Shown: positions 43,212 to 57,079 of the stretch, in pieces
How the letters are laid out: each line of letters starts with the position of its first letter
Position numbering within the stretch: the first letter of the stretch is position 1
DNA from: Lateolabrax maculatus
Taxonomy: Eukaryota > Chordata > Actinopteri > Acropomatiformes > Lateolabracidae
Direction: 5' to 3'
Assembly: GCA_031216445.1 (NCBI GenBank)
Contig: CM062206.1
Coordinates: forward strand, 25,635,501 to 25,699,500
Length of the DNA stretch: 64,000 nucleotides
Notes under the pieces: model-generated
What the model was told of the DNA's origin: nothing
What the model saw: only the letters and a program-made list of their open reading frames with translations
Databases searched by the model: none
Translations under genes and position numbers: made by a program

Positions 43212-43615
43212 GGGGGAGAGGAGCGCGATCCCCCTACTGGAGCCCCAAGGTGTTACCAACAGAGCCACAAACAATTAACCCTTAACAGACAAGGATCTGG
43301 ATTCCTCTTTTCATCTCACTGGCTGCAGTCCCAGTCACCAGTACTAATATACATCTGAAACCAAAAATGATATTACATGTGCTGAAACTAAAATACCATA
43401 ACAAGACAAGAATGAAATTAGCTTTTCACTAAAACTTTTGTCATATTCCTATCCGTCAAATACTATCTGTCACATCCACATGACCTGAAATCACAAGATA
43501 AATAAATATTTTAAAATAATCTGATTCTATTCACACACACCAGCACAATGAAAATCCTCAACCAGAAATTCAGTTCTAATGAAGGGTTGAATATGGGATT
43601 AAAGCAGTGGCAATA

Positions 43616-44119
43616 GTATTCACAAACAAATGTCGAGTTAAGTAACTTGTGAAACACAATGCACAAATAAATGCAGAGTGATTTGTATCTGTAAATCTGT
43701 ATCCCTGCCTCTAATTTACCAGTTGTATATGATCATTTGTACGTCAGTTTATCATTTTTAAAATGGAAATGTATTTGTGAATCTCTCCATTCAAGTGGAT
43801 CCTTTTGAGACCATTGTACCACTCTGTGTCACACAAAATTCACAAATGCAGGGAAGACCAAGCGCTTACCAGTAGATGGCAGTAATGCAACATTTAATAA
43901 TTTAATAAACAAAGTGTGAATAAAAAAAATCTTAATGATAAAAAGTACATTATCAAAAACAGTAATGAGAGGTCATACTCCTCCAAATAGGTGGAGATTC
44001 ACAAATATATTTCTATTGAAAAATTTGTGGAAAATTAGAAGCATAGATATAGATACAAATCACTCTATTTGTGCAATGTGTTTTACGAGTAATGTAACTT
44101 TACATTTGTTTGTGAATAC
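43616..44119. mobile_element. Long-armed MITE with TA flanks
   Basis: 504 bp starting GTATTCACAAACAAATGT and ending in its reverse complement, flanked by TA on both sides (43614-43615, 44120-44121). The inverted similarity extends about 150-170 bp inward with indels ('AACACAATGCACAAATA', 'GAGTGATTTGTATCT', 'TATTTGTGAATCTC'). TA duplication and long arms suggest a Tc1/mariner-type non-autonomous element. No ORF. Confidence 0.88.
43869..43882 (+). promoter_or_regulatory. CTCF-like motif inside the MITE
   Basis: CCAGTAGATGGCAG matches the vertebrate CTCF core consensus CCASYAGRKGGCRS at every position. It lies in the central loop of the MITE. Whether it is bound is unknown. Confidence 0.5.
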
Positions 44120-44121
44120 TA

Positions 44122-46884
44122 CTTTTAAGCTGGTTTTAAAAAAAGAAAAAAACTACAACAACACAGCTGGTCCGCTTGTGTGGCTGTTTGTTCGTACCAT
44201 TACGTATCACGGAAATCTCCACATAGCACAAATGAGTTTCAGGATTGGTCACAGGGTCTAAACTAACTTTGCAGGTTTAATTTAATTGTATTTTGCTTTT
44301 GGTTGGCAAGCTGGCTAGTTTCTAGTTCTGCCATTGCAAGGACACACAAAAGAATCTCGTTATGGTGTGCTTTGTTTCTGGTTCAAATAAAAAAAGACTT
44401 TTTTTTTCTTCAGAGAATCTCTTAGTTATTCCAACACTGTTGTTGTGACAAAGGATTGGACTGAGTGATGTAGATTAAGGTCTATATTTACAATATGCTT
44501 CCTGATTGCATGTAAGCTATTCAGGCTTCCTCCAAGTTAAATTATACAACAGATCGAGGGTACGGCAGTAAATTGTTCTAGCTGTTCTTTTAGGATTGAT
44601 AATGGGGCAAATGCAACACGTGAAAATCATCTTAGGATACATTCAATGTGGGCAATTCTTACCGTGCATGAAAAACTGTTGTCAGATAACTTCACTGTTC
44701 ACTCTCACCTGGCTGCTTGGGCCTCCTTGAGTATACCTAATTGTCCATCTAGAAAACGAGAAACAGGCATTTGTTGAGACAATCCATGCAAACCTTTTGG
44801 CCTTTTCCAGACTAACATTCATGAGAGACTGAAATGTCTATTTCTAATTTGAAAATGTATTTTTGTCCAATCACACAAAAATATAAATCCAACATTTTGT
44901 TTGTTCTATAATTAAAACAAGATTATACGTCCAAACTTGGATTTCGGCCTGTAAATTATTTGATTAGCTTAACTGTAGTGTCTAAAATGTAATATTAGCT
45001 TAAAATGATAATGTTATGATGCACTTAACATTAATTACACTGCCACACTGCATTTATAGATCATCTAGCTTTAGTCATTTAGTCTTCCCTTAATTAGGCT
45101 TAGCTGACAACCAACTATAAAGTTGCAGCAGGGTATGGAGATTAAAATACATACATTTTACAAATCTGAACCTCTCCCACAGCAGCCCACAAATCATTAG
45201 CCTTAACTTACTGAACAAGAGCATTTTGTAAATTGAGATAATTGGCTTAACTGTGTTTCAGACATTTAAGATCGTCCTCATTAGACTTGCCAATAATGTT
45301 AAGGTTACATAAGTTATGCTAACGTTAGCTTCAACACTGTCACCTTGACAACATTAAAGTTCAGCCTCACAATATGACACAATCAAAATATCATTCACAA
45401 GCGTTATCTGAGACACTTACCTCCACCAGGGGTCTGTTGTGTAAAATTACATTTGAATCTGTAAAAATACGTTTTAATTAAAAAAAGATTTAAGTATGGT
45501 TAATCACCTGTAGTTTTAAGGGTAACATTTTTAATTACTGCAACTATCTATAAATCCACAGGCATTTCATTGTTTTATGGAAAAAATGGAAAAATCTGTA
45601 AAAAAAAAAAAAAATACAGACCATTTTCTGTAAAATAACTTTTTTATAAAAAAATATATATATTTTTTTTCCATCAATAAAACTCCTGTGCATATGTTTC
45701 ACATTAAGATACTTCCAGGGACTCAAAGAGCCTAATTCCACCCATTTCTGGTAGGCTTTTAATTTGAAACACCTCCCAGAACTGTGGAGTTTCATTTACA
45801 GTGGGACATTAACAGGGACAGACAAATCAGACATAAGCCACTGGAAATAGTTCTGAAAGTTGTATTTCTGTCAAAGAGGAGATAGTGAAAGCAGCAGAGT
45901 GGTAACTATGACATGACAACATGACATGTGCTGAACGTAGTGCTATAGAAAGGTATATTATACAGAATTTAACTGGCATGCTGGATTTTTCAGGTAGTAA
46001 AATAATTCCACCTATCCTCAATGTTTAACCTGGCCTCTATTATTGATCAGCCTGTATTTGTTATTTGAGATTCAGCCACTATTTGAATACCAGCTCTTAT
46101 ATGAAAATCAGGTTAAACAGTAAAGCTCCTCAGAAATCATTACAATGACAGAAATCCACCTTTTCTCCACCTTTTCTTGCTTAACAGCATAAATATAAAT
46201 GGATGACACACAGGCCGACTTCAGTAACTGATTGAGTCACAAACCGTTGCAACAATAACCGTGTCCAAGCTGTGTTCAGTACTGGTACTATTACTTGTGT
46301 TTTCTTAAGTTACAGTGTGTTGAGCTCTGAGGGCCATCGTAGATTTCTTTGCTTTCTTTAGCCATTTTATTTTTATTTTTATAAGAACTCAGGACAATGT
46401 CGTAAGAATCAGATTGGTACATTTGTGGGAGTTGCCCTTTTAAACATGTAGCACACAGCAGGAGATTGTCCAAGTCCAACGTGTTCTCACCTACTGGAAA
46501 TATTCTATGCTGGTGCTCTAGAATAATACTGGGTCAGGAAATGGGTGGCATGTTTTTGCCTGTAGGTGCTCAAATTAAGTGAACCACCAAGGTGGTGATT
46601 GTTAAAAAAAATCCCTATTATTTAATTTGCTTTAGTAATTACCATGATGTTTGAAATTTTTGCTGTCATCTTTGTGTGACATACTGACCTTCTTTTTCAC
46701 CCTTGGATTTTCTCCCCTGTTTTGTGCCAGTTGCTTGATAGAAACGTAATCACCAGTGTAACTTTCTGTAACGAACAATCTGACAATTCACACACACGTC
46801 ACGCAGTGATTGGTCAGGAAGGTGAGAAAGTAGGTGGGGTCTGACCTTCTCTCTCAAGTTCTCTTTTTAGCTGTGCAAGTTTTG
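44122..46884. other. Intergenic sequence, no gene recognised
   Basis: Mostly unique-looking. 45455-45665 contains TTACAG/GTAAAA-rich words like those in the 40.3-42.1 kb array, so it may be a stray unit. Poly(A) and AT runs are at 45600-45670. A repeat-poor stretch lies around 44960-45340. Confidence 0.55.
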
Positions 46885-47045
46885 GGCAGTGTGTCGGTCT
46901 ACCACTTCGGTCCACACTGAAATGTCTCAACAACGTTTTGATGGATTGCCATGGAATGTGGTTCAGACGTTCATGTTCTCCTCAGGATGAATTGTTATAA
47001 CTTTGGTGATCCTCTGACTTTTCATCAAGTGCCATCACCAGGTCA
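46885..47045 (-). repeat. Dispersed repeat family A, copy 3 (reversed)
   Basis: On the minus strand it reads 'GATGAAAAGTCAGAGGATCA', 'AATTCATCCTGAGGAGAACA', 'TGGCAATCCATCAAAACG' and 'TTTCAGTGTGGACCGAAGTG'. This is the cleanest short copy of the family in the window. Confidence 0.85.
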
Positions 47046-50000
47046 ACATTTAATTTCTCCATAAGTTTGCTGTATGGACAAATGCCTGCAGATATAATGA
47101 CATCTTGTTGGCAGTGTTAAATTCTCTCTTTGTCTTTATTTGATGCAGAAAGGGATGGATGGATATACTGCATACATCAAGACAGATGTGGACACAGACA
47201 GTGGATGTGCATGTGGTTCTGCTTATTCTACATTGGGTAATTGCATAGGCGGTTCACATGTTTGTCAACACATGTTACAATAATGTTGAAGCTTGCATGC
47301 AGACAGTCTGGACAGATCCTCCAGATGCTATTGTGTTACACAATGGAAAGTGTAGGATCCAATGATTTTAGAACTTGACCAATGCTATAGTCTAAAAGTC
47401 AGGATATCTGAGCTTCTGCTGCTTTCAATTAACATTAAATTACTGGAGTACCCCTTTAATTTTACATTAAAATGAGATACGTCATAGAACAAAGACTCCT
47501 GATCCCTGTCCAAAAGCTGTCCCACAGGAGGCAGAACTGACACTTCCAACACACTGAAATAACTGCTCACAAGTGTCACAGCGAGGACACTAAAATAGTT
47601 AGTGCTCCTATTTTCTTATACTGAAATCTCTTTCAAAGTAAAAGTCAAATTGAGCCCTTGTATCAGAATAGTATGTTATAAGTGTTTGTCTCCAGGTTTT
47701 TTAGTGTAAGCCATGTAGGCCATGATTTAATCAAGGTGCAGGCTCTGTTACAAGCTCACTGGACCTGCCTGATCGATGCCGTCAGTTGTAAATCCACACC
47801 ATACACAAACCAAGCTTCTCACCAGAGGAGTATGACAATCTGCTCCAGGAGCTGCACAGATGCATTATAGCACCTAAAACGTGCTGCCAAGGATAGATTA
47901 TCTTTTTTTATATTGGGTTCACCAATCTCGGATAATTTAAATTCTTGTCACAGTTACAATTGAATGCAATACAACTGTGTCATGCATGGTACTATTTGTT
48001 TGAAGACAACAATTTACAAAATAACCCCATGTGCATGGTAACAAACCTCATGATATTTTCTTTTTTATACCTCTGGTTGACAGATACTGGTCAATGGGAG
48101 AGAAGTGATACTAGTAAGTAATACAAAAGACTTTTTCTTATTACAATATGCATTGAGTATGTACGTATCAAATAAAATATAGTAGTTTTAAATTTGAGAA
48201 GACGAGACAATTATAAGGCAGGGAAAGAAAGGATTTTATTGGGCATTGTATGCCTTTATTATCAGAGTATAGAGATGACAAAAGATGAGAGGAGAGATAT
48301 GGGTAATAACATGCAACAGAGGTGCCGGGCCAGACAAGAACTGCTGACGCTATGAAGTTTCCTGTAGTTCTGTATTCACAGTGAGGTTTGGTACCATCGT
48401 CCCCAAACACAGACCAAAACCAAAAACCTGTGCTCAATGACTGTATCTGGCAACTCGCTCTATAGCTGGAGATGCTGAAGTATTGGATGGATCCAATGGA
48501 CCACAAGCCAGGGCAGCTGTTTCATCCTGCTTCTAGTCCTTATCCTAAGATAGCTAACCACTTCCTGACTCTAGCTATGTACTCAACACACTGACATGAG
48601 ATTGACGTCCATCTTCCAATCAGAAAGAAAGTGAATAAGCCTTTTACCCAAAAGCGTAAACAAGGAATCGAACATGCATCCTGTGCACACTGCAGGCCAC
48701 AGAGGAAGATGTCTTCTTTTTTTTGGCCTTTTCACCTATCGACAAATCCTAATATACTGCACACTTGAATCTCTTAGATGGAGAGGCAAAGCACTGCAGT
48801 GGATGATGGATGATAAAAACACACATGTAAGAAAAGAGAGGGAAAAAGGCGGAGAGGTGGGGAAGGAAGGAGAGGAAAAATCCATGGTGGTTGGAGTGGG
48901 GAGCGTAGTACATGTGGACCATATTAATGACAGGAGATTTATCATCATTAGGGCAATGATGGACACCGGTGAAACTGCCCCCCCACGGAAGGAAGAGTCC
49001 CCTGCAAGGTCCTCAGAGAAGAGAAAGTAGGATAAAGAGGGATGAGAAGGAGGAACTGGAGTGATTTTGTAGGTGCTGTTGCTCTCCACAGCCATAATTA
49101 CCTTTCAATAATCAAAGACACACGTCAGGAGTGGAGCTGCCTGGCACACCACCACTATCAGTGTCTCTCTGGAGTCATCTCACACACACACACACACCCA
49201 TCTGCTAAAAAGCCAAGGTGTTTCACCAAAGGGAAATATTGCTTTAAATATGCAGTGTGGTGCCAAGGCATGTAGGGAGGAAAAGAGCACTCGAGGGGAG
49301 CAGAGGGCTGTCGATGGAAGTGTTGCTGGTCAGTGGAGTAGTGGAGAAGCGTATAAGGAGGAGGAGGAGGTCAGTATGTCTGCAGAAAATCACCTTTCAA
49401 CACATCCCTCCAGGATATGGTCACACACAGCCTGTTTTGCTTATGCATTTTGTGGCAGAGATCAGAGAATTTGAGGCGAGCATGTAATTCAGTCACAGTT
49501 GTAGAGACCAGTGTGTGCTGAAGCATAACCAGATACAACTGTAGGTGCAATGCACAGCAACTGTTTTTAAATGGGAAATGTTAACATTGAGTGTATCTGC
49601 AAAATGTTCACTGTCAAACGGATGAAATGTAGGTGCAACCTACTAAATCCACTACAGGTAACTAAAGAAACTGTTTTTATGGGTACGCTTATGCAGCTCA
49701 AAGCACTTGGTGGTGGTGATGGTGTACACTTTTATGTCTGCTTATAACCTGATGACAGAAAAGCTGTTCAAAATAAAAACTGGCAGAATTGTTCAAATGT
49801 GAAGTAGACACACTCAACCTTAAATATCAAGTAACAAAGAACAAATCAAAACTATTTTGTGATTAAAGTCATGGCATTCAATCACACTGAGCCCAACAAT
49901 ACGATTCTCTGCCACATTAGCCAGATAATTAGACTGAATTGCCATTTCATTTCACTTCAGTCTGACATTGTGCTCATGTTAATAATGTTTCCTATTGGGA

Positions 50001-52549
50001 GGAGGCTGGGGGTTTGTTTTGTTTTACTCTTACCAGTAAGTAGCATTTGATGTATCCGTACTGTCATGTAATTTTCTGTAAAGCTGTGGCAGTGGTTGCT
50101 TGTTTTATAAGAACCAAAAACAATATGTGAATTTAACAGTTACTATCTTTAAATTAACTAACAACCTTTACAGCTGTGTCAGTCTTGTCCATCACCATTT
50201 TTAAAGGCCATTTTTCTATTATCATATGTCATAGAAGTAGTTAGGTAGCTAGCTACGTAGGACGAAAATGTCCCTATTTTGGTTGACTGTCACTCCAAGC
50301 AGCAGAATCCAGCTCCTGCACACTGTTGACATCAATGGTACATTTATTGAATGGCTGTGTTTCACTAAAGTGACTTTTGTCAGGCATTTCATACAACAAC
50401 ACGACAGCAGGCCTAACCTTAGAGGGCAAGCAATCAGCTATCGGTAAAAAACAACAAGTGGGAAAGGCAAAAGATTACTACCAATAGTATACCCCTATAA
50501 AACTGTCAAGATGAGTGAAGTCAACAAAGCCCATTCTCTGGAACCAGCATAGTGCTACGTCTAGACTCCCCTAATGAACTGGTGTGCCCCAAACAGTCCT
50601 GAACATATTTCAAAAGTCATTGACCCTGAAGGTCACAAACACAGACCTCAACTAAGAAGGTACAAATACAAATGGTTTGAATTTTGTAAAAGGTTGCACG
50701 CTGTAGCTTTAATTTAGAGATAACTACTGATGATGTCATCAGGGTATCAGGGTTATCTTGGGCTTGGCAATGGATTTAAGGATCTAATGTATAGATACTA
50801 CTGAGGTGCATTAAGGGAAATGTAGAATCCAGCCTTTTTCATAGCTTGACCCATACTAGGAACTAAAAGTCAGGATACATTTGCCTCGACTGTTTCGGTT
50901 TGGACCGTTCTTTTTATTTATATGCCCCCAACTTGATGAAAGCCCTATAGTAAATTGCTGGATTTGCTGTTTAATTTTTTTTAGAGCCTAAACCTAACAA
51001 TATGTGGGACATAGCACATCAAGTCTTTTGTGTCAAAGTCCTGTGCTCTTTTTGTCTAATCATTCACCCTGATCTCCTTTGACTTATGCACAGTTTATCC
51101 GACGTTGCACTTCATGGATTGGAAACAAAAAAGTGGTGTTTCCAAATCAAATTAGTAGCATATGAACATATTTTGTTGGGTATCAGTTTGTAATAGAATA
51201 CCTACTGCAGCTAACCTAAGACACTGCATGGGTAACATTGTAGCTACCACCAATACAGGCCAGCCATTCATACTCATCTACATTCTTGCAATACACTCTT
51301 TTTATAAAGTCAGGCTAACATTCTTCACAATTCCTTTTTTCCAATATCTGTCTCTGTCTCACAGAGCTTTAATAACATTTGGAGATATATGCTGGCCCAG
51401 AAGAGGGAGGAGCGCTGAGGCAATAGATACTTTCAGAATAGGAAGTGAGATGTATTATTCACAGCCTTTGCTATAGGTTTTAAGATATTGCAGTTTATCT
51501 TCATATCAACTCACCTCAACTTCATTACCCTGCTGCTTTCTGATGGGATTTCTTCTGGCATCTTGTATGAAAACATTTGTCCTTCAGCACGCAGTCCCTT
51601 TTTCACTTAAATTTTAAGTTTTAATGGTGCATCTCATCTTGAGGCCAGAGGGATCTGAGTTTTCACACACTCAAAAGACCTTAGAAAGAAGCTGCCCTAC
51701 ATGACAAACATGGTTCTGTGTCACAATCTTAGATGCTTAGCTGTAATAATTAAAACAATACTTTGTACAGAGTCTGTGAGTGGGCGTAGGAAATTAAAAT
51801 ATACATTTCAAGGTTTCATTTTATTATATCAGAGTTACACAAGATGATATTGCGAGCACACAGGAAAGAGCTAGTGCCCTTGCTTTGGTTAATCCATGCC
51901 CTCATTTTCATAATTTTGTGCAAACTAATTTAGCAAATGAATTAATTAACAGGCCTGAATGTTAATGGAATGTGTACACACTTTTTAAAGATTTCCATTT
52001 TGCAGCTACAGCCAGTCACTAAAGCACTTGATTGTATTGATTTACTTTGTGTGATTTGTTTTGTTTACAGCACAATACTTCTGATAACATTAAAATGATT
52101 TACATTCATTTTCTGTGGATGTTGTTGATGATGTTTGAGATGTCCCTTATTCACATTTAAAACAATTCCTTTTGTCTGCCCCCTTGCCACTGGAATTGGA
52201 AAATCAGGTTATCAGACATGCAAACATGAAACTGTTGTAACAGCTAATGTTGGTGGAGCAGATTTCTTGCAGGCCAAGGAAAGCTAACAGAGTCTGTGGC
52301 TAACATACTAGGGATAAGCTCTGGGCAATCCTACATCAGCTAGCAGGGTACGCTGTTAGTGTGGCTTTCTGCAGGCTCATGTAATGAAGCATGTAGGAAA
52401 ATCCTGCTATTTCATAAAACTGACTTGATTGTTCAAGCTGGAGCTCTGCCTACTTGAATTAAAACTGATTTTGGTTACTTGGGAAACAAGTTGTAAACAC
52501 AACATTCCCATAGTATCACTTTATAAAGCTGACATGGCTGCATGTTAGC
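47046..52549. other. Intergenic sequence, no gene recognised
   Basis: Purine-rich stretch at 48830-48890, short (CA)n at 49181-49198, no recognised transposon. Several open frames of 70-119 codons at 48.6-49.5 kb overlap on both strands and reflect composition. 51880-52130 is repeat-poor with 'AATGAATTAATTAACAGG'-like words and is flagged as a possible conserved non-coding element. Confidence 0.55.
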
Positions 52550-52665
52550 AATTACTTTACACATCCAGCAACATTATCATTCATCTGGAATCGCCTTGGG
52601 TCCACCTGATGGATGGAAGTCCAGTAAGTGCTCCTCCATGTTCACCAACTAGCCTCTAACTGAGG
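52550..52665 (+). repeat. Dispersed repeat family B, copy 1
   Basis: 'CAACATTATCATTCATCTGG', 'GTCCACCTGATGGATGGA' and 'CATGTTCACCAACTAGCCTC' align with 56307-56470 and with the reverse complement of 59200-59370. Non-coding. Confidence 0.65.
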
Positions 52666-55600
52666 AGGTGGTGTACAGAGACAAATACATTTCTATGAGG
52701 GATAGAGCCATCCTTCACCTACCTCTGTGCTTAGGGAACAGCATGTCCCTCTCATCTGTCATCAAATCAAGACATCACAGTTTTTCACAGAGTTTTCATT
52801 CTGGTCAGTCACATGCCACATCAGTCTGTATTTCTATTGGTTTGTCACCTTGTACATTCAGTTTAATTCTCTTGATTTTTACCATCACTGTTCAGGTGTG
52901 CAAGGGAATGTTACAAAATTAGATCAAATTATATGATTCAACTAACCTGTAATTGGATTAGTCTGAAACTAGGACCAATCTAAACAAATAAATAGGATAA
53001 ATTGGACAGAAGTTATGTGTTGTAACAAAGCTGGACTGACCATCTGGCAGGTCTGGGAAATACGATGACTGAGCTGGGATGTCACTGGCAGGAAGTCATC
53101 TACTGACATCATCAACAGGAATTTTCATCTTCATCACGTGTCACACCTATCATCACACCTACCATCATACCAAGTCTGTGCTGGTATATAAGGCAACATG
53201 CCAATATGTGAAGCAGTGTAGAATCATAAGTACTGGATACCTTTTAATAATGGAATTTAATAATGAAATGGTTTCCTGTTTTGTTTTTATTATAATGTGT
53301 ATCAAAGGTCAAAAGTTTCCACCAGTTTCAGGACCTCCACCAAGGTAAAGCTGGCAAGGGCCCTGGAGACCCTCAAAGGTCCAGAAGGCCCCAGATTATC
53401 TGTGTGGCAATTACTCTGTGGTACTATGATTGATTACAAAGCGGAATTAGATATTCAGTCACTTAAGGTGACTCCTGTAATTTTTACCCCTTTTGCCCTG
53501 AGCCCCCTGCCGGCTAATCCAGGCAAGCACAGACCACCTAAGGGTTTTTGCTCTTAAATATTGCTCAGAACAGAGCTGTTGAAACTCCATGTATAGGGTC
53601 CAGAGCCACAGGTGTTCACACAGGCAGTTCCAGGGGTTCTTGAGGGGATCCTAGGGAACCCGGAGGGTACCCCCAGCAAAATAAGAGCCTGTTTAAGATT
53701 GACTTTTGTTCCTCTGTTTAACCTCTACACTGTGAAATATCTGAAATTTCAATTATGAATAACAAACTTTTAGAAATAATGACAGTCATTGCATTTTAAT
53801 GCTAAAACTTATTTTTAAAAAAATTTAAATGTCAGAGGTAGTCCAGAGGACTCCTAATTCAGCGAGACAAATCGCAAACTAAAAGTGCCTACTGCTGGCA
53901 GTCTGCCTCATAATCGGGTAAATGCTTTTAAAAAGATTAAATGAGATCAATCTTTTTGAAAATGTATCATTTCAAATGTGAATATTTTATTATGAGAGTA
54001 GAGCTAGCTTGGACCCACCTTCTCCAAAAAACTTCCCATTCATATTGGCCTACTGATCTGGTTCCAGTACAGGATGGAGAGAGGGGGATTGCTACATCGG
54101 GAAGTTCTCCCCGACAACACTGAACACCATGAGCACCACCCCGTCCTAAAAACACAATGATAGGCCTTGGCTGTAACAAACAGCATGATATGGTTGAGCA
54201 GAGTTACTGCTGTAACAGTAGAGCGGAGTTGTTCAGCAACAAACTTTTTCCTTGAAGTTTAAGGTTAAAGTTAAGGTTACTGTGTGTTTGGAGAAGCCGG
54301 TCAGCAACCTTCAGAAAACTGATAGATTTCCATATTAGGGAGAGCACAGCTTTTAACGGGAATGACATTCGATCTTTTAAGCACACTTGATTTCCCATGA
54401 GTAAATTGTGACCCCATCTTTTTGCATCATGTCCATGCAGTTTCTGGGTTTGATAAGGCTCAATGGCCAGGCTAATCAACCATCTACCTAGCAACTGTCA
54501 ACCTTGGTGGACCTAAGTGAAGTGAGGAAAACACTGTAATACTCACTTTGACAATCTGTACAAAGGTTTAGCAAGCAAAAAGGATTATCACAAATGCCCA
54601 TCTGGTTAACTTCCCCACCTCCAATTAAAAGCAGTGCTACCACGGCTTCCCACAACTGTTGCTGAAGCGTGGCTCTGTAGTGTGTTTACCTTCCTGTGTT
54701 GTCGCTACCTGCGGATACACATTATCTTACAGAGTAAATGTGACTGCCAAACATATGTGAAAAAATGTGTTTGCATGACTGAGTGGGCCACTACAGTCTA
54801 CACATAGACTCTTGCATGCGCAGCCAAGCCGAACACAAACCCGCTTCACCACGCCACAAACAGACACAACAACTATGGAAATGTGATTTGATAGAAGCAA
54901 TAGAACAGGTCATTACATGATAGCAGTGGGTGCATAGACACAAATGTAAATGACATGAAACAGAGAGAAATTTATACAAGAATGGAAGCCAGGCCTGTAA
55001 GAGTATATGTCTGCTTTTGACTCATGGCACTTTTAATGGGATCCAATGACACTCGACCTTAACTCACCAAATGTAATTATCTTAAATGGAAAAACCTGCA
55101 TGAGAAATTGGACAGTGTAATGAAAAAGAGGCCAGATTTAGGGAGTAATTAGCAGCTTGAGCTGCGACATAACTAATATGGAGCAATAATTTCAGAAGAT
55201 ATAGCCTACTACGGGGTGTGTGAAGCAAGAGTTGCTTTTGATAAGGTCAACAGTGACAGCATTGTGAGGATGTCTGAGGCTTTCTAATTAGGAAAAGGCT
55301 AGCTGATGCAATAAGATGGGCTGGTCACTTGAAGAAATACATGAACGGTGGACTTTACTGGACCCAAACTAAACTCACCTAGAGGAATGCTTCAGAAGTC
55401 AATGGTTGTATTCTTTTTATTTTCACATGCTGCAGAGACTTGTTTATTTACATTTTTGCACTGGTCAGATTAAATGAAGAAAAGCTAAATTAAGTGGCAA
55501 GGTCACACTGATGCTGAAACACAACCCTATGGACCATAGGCAGCGGGCCAGCCTAAGGATGGGGAAGGCTAATATTTGACCACCTATCATACTTGTTTTA

Positions 55601-56224
55601 ATGACCACGGAGGGCGTTATTACAGTCATAACAGCAATTCTATGCACTGACTGCAAAAAATAACACACACCTGCATTCTGTGAAGACGCCCTGTTCTGCC
55701 TCTGCTTGGCTAATGTTTGTTGCCTTCACTGGTTTAGTTGGTTAGGTTAGGGTGAAAGTAAGCCGGGTTAGCAATCAGAGGCAGAGCGAAGAGGCATTTA
55801 CATCTTCCATCCTGGTGCTGCATTGCCACAAGGTGGCTGCAGCAACACACAATAACACCAAAATCCAGGTAAGACAAAAAAGACACGCATTTTCATTATT
55901 TTAACATTACCAGTATGCTGTTGATGGTGCACAAAGCTATAGCCAGTTAAGGGAAGGCTTAGCTTTCTCTAGACTACGTTACCAGGAGCCCCTGCTATGG
56001 ACGTTTGTGCTGGTGCGCATTCACATTAAGGTTTAAGTGCAAAGCAAAAGTAATTAATGTTTTAAGTTTGAGTGAAAACTTCTTACTGTTCGGCCATTTT
56101 CCATTTTCTTACTATGTAGGAAAATATATTTGGACTGCCAAACAAAACCGACCAGTTAAGTAGTGCCAAAAATAAAATACAATCTATCCATGACAAGAAA
56201 AACTCTACCAAGTTATTTCCCCAA
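52666..56224. other. Intergenic sequence, no gene recognised
   Basis: A degenerate CATCATACC-rich patch at 53100-53165 creates low-complexity frames. 55015-55290 is repeat-poor and may be conserved non-coding DNA. At 55697-55790 a loose inverted repeat around 'CTGCCTCTGCTTGGCTAA' / 'TTAGCAATCAGAGGCAGAG' hints at a small unassigned repeat. Confidence 0.55.
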
Positions 56225-56640
56225 AGTTGTTACCAGAGAGATTTAATATGGCTCAAATGTTAGCAAACAGCTGTCTATTTACACATTTTCCTTTTCTAAT
56301 TACACAGAGCAACATTATCATTCATATGGAGTGCTTTGAGTCCACTAGATTGAATCAGTCCAATATTCACTCTTTTTTAGCACTGTTTTGGTCTCCACCA
56401 ACTCCTGAGAAAAATATCTTTCTCCTTAGCTGCTAAATGTTCCTCTGTGTTCACCAGCTGGTCTCTAACAGTTTCTGTCTGCTGTCTGTTGCTGAGCAGG
56501 AAGTGTAAGTGGGTTTTTAGAGCATTTTCACTAAATACAGCTGCCTGCTGCTGCTGGGAACAGGGATGATGAGAGCGGTGTGAGTGACTCAAACAGTATA
56601 GGTGCGAGTCATAAAACCAAAACAATGAGCTGAAAGAGGC
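56225..56640 (+). repeat. Dispersed repeat family B, copy 2
   Basis: Longest copy: 'GAGCAACATTATCATTCATA', 'GCACTGTTTTGGTCTCCACC', 'CTTAGCTGCTAAATGTTC' and 'GTTCACCAGCTGGTCTCTAA'. Non-coding; class unknown. Confidence 0.7.
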
Positions 56641-57048
56641 TGAAACAAAGCATCTGTACAATTTCCACATTACACATTGTCATTTTTTTTGTTGTTAATA
56701 TAAAAATATTGAATAGTTCGGCATTACAGTTTAATACATTACACTGAATGTTAGCTACTGGTACCTAAATCATCATTGGTGTCAATAAACTAATCACAGT
56801 TGTATAGTCTTGACAGTGTTTGAAACGCTTCATGTGGAGTTGTTAGAAGGAGAAATCTATATTTGAGCTACATGAGATATGTGTTTGCATACACGTGTAG
56901 TCTGAAATTCGCAAATATGTCCCAGCATTCCGCAATCTACAACAAGAGTCAATATGTAAGTCCCATCTACCAGTTACACACGGAGAGAGCAAAGCCTCGC
57001 TTGGACTCTGACATTCTGTAATCACCATCACCCTCACACACACCTGCA

Positions 57049-57079
<31 letters not shown>

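Larger units (their letters stand above)
42151..43615. other. Intergenic sequence with an 80-bp direct repeat pair
   Basis: No gene. 42650-42729 and 43134-43211 are near-identical direct repeats ('AGGGAAACAGTAA', 'GGGAGAAGGATGAAAAGGCG', 'CACAGCTCTCACCTCCACTC', 'GTCTGTATTAAGTG'), about 485 bp apart. The remainder is AT-rich and unassigned. Confidence 0.7.

Noticed and set aside
48674..49095. Overlapping 118-119-codon frames on opposite strands
   Set aside because: Both arise from purine-rich sequence; neither has a domain and they cannot both be real.
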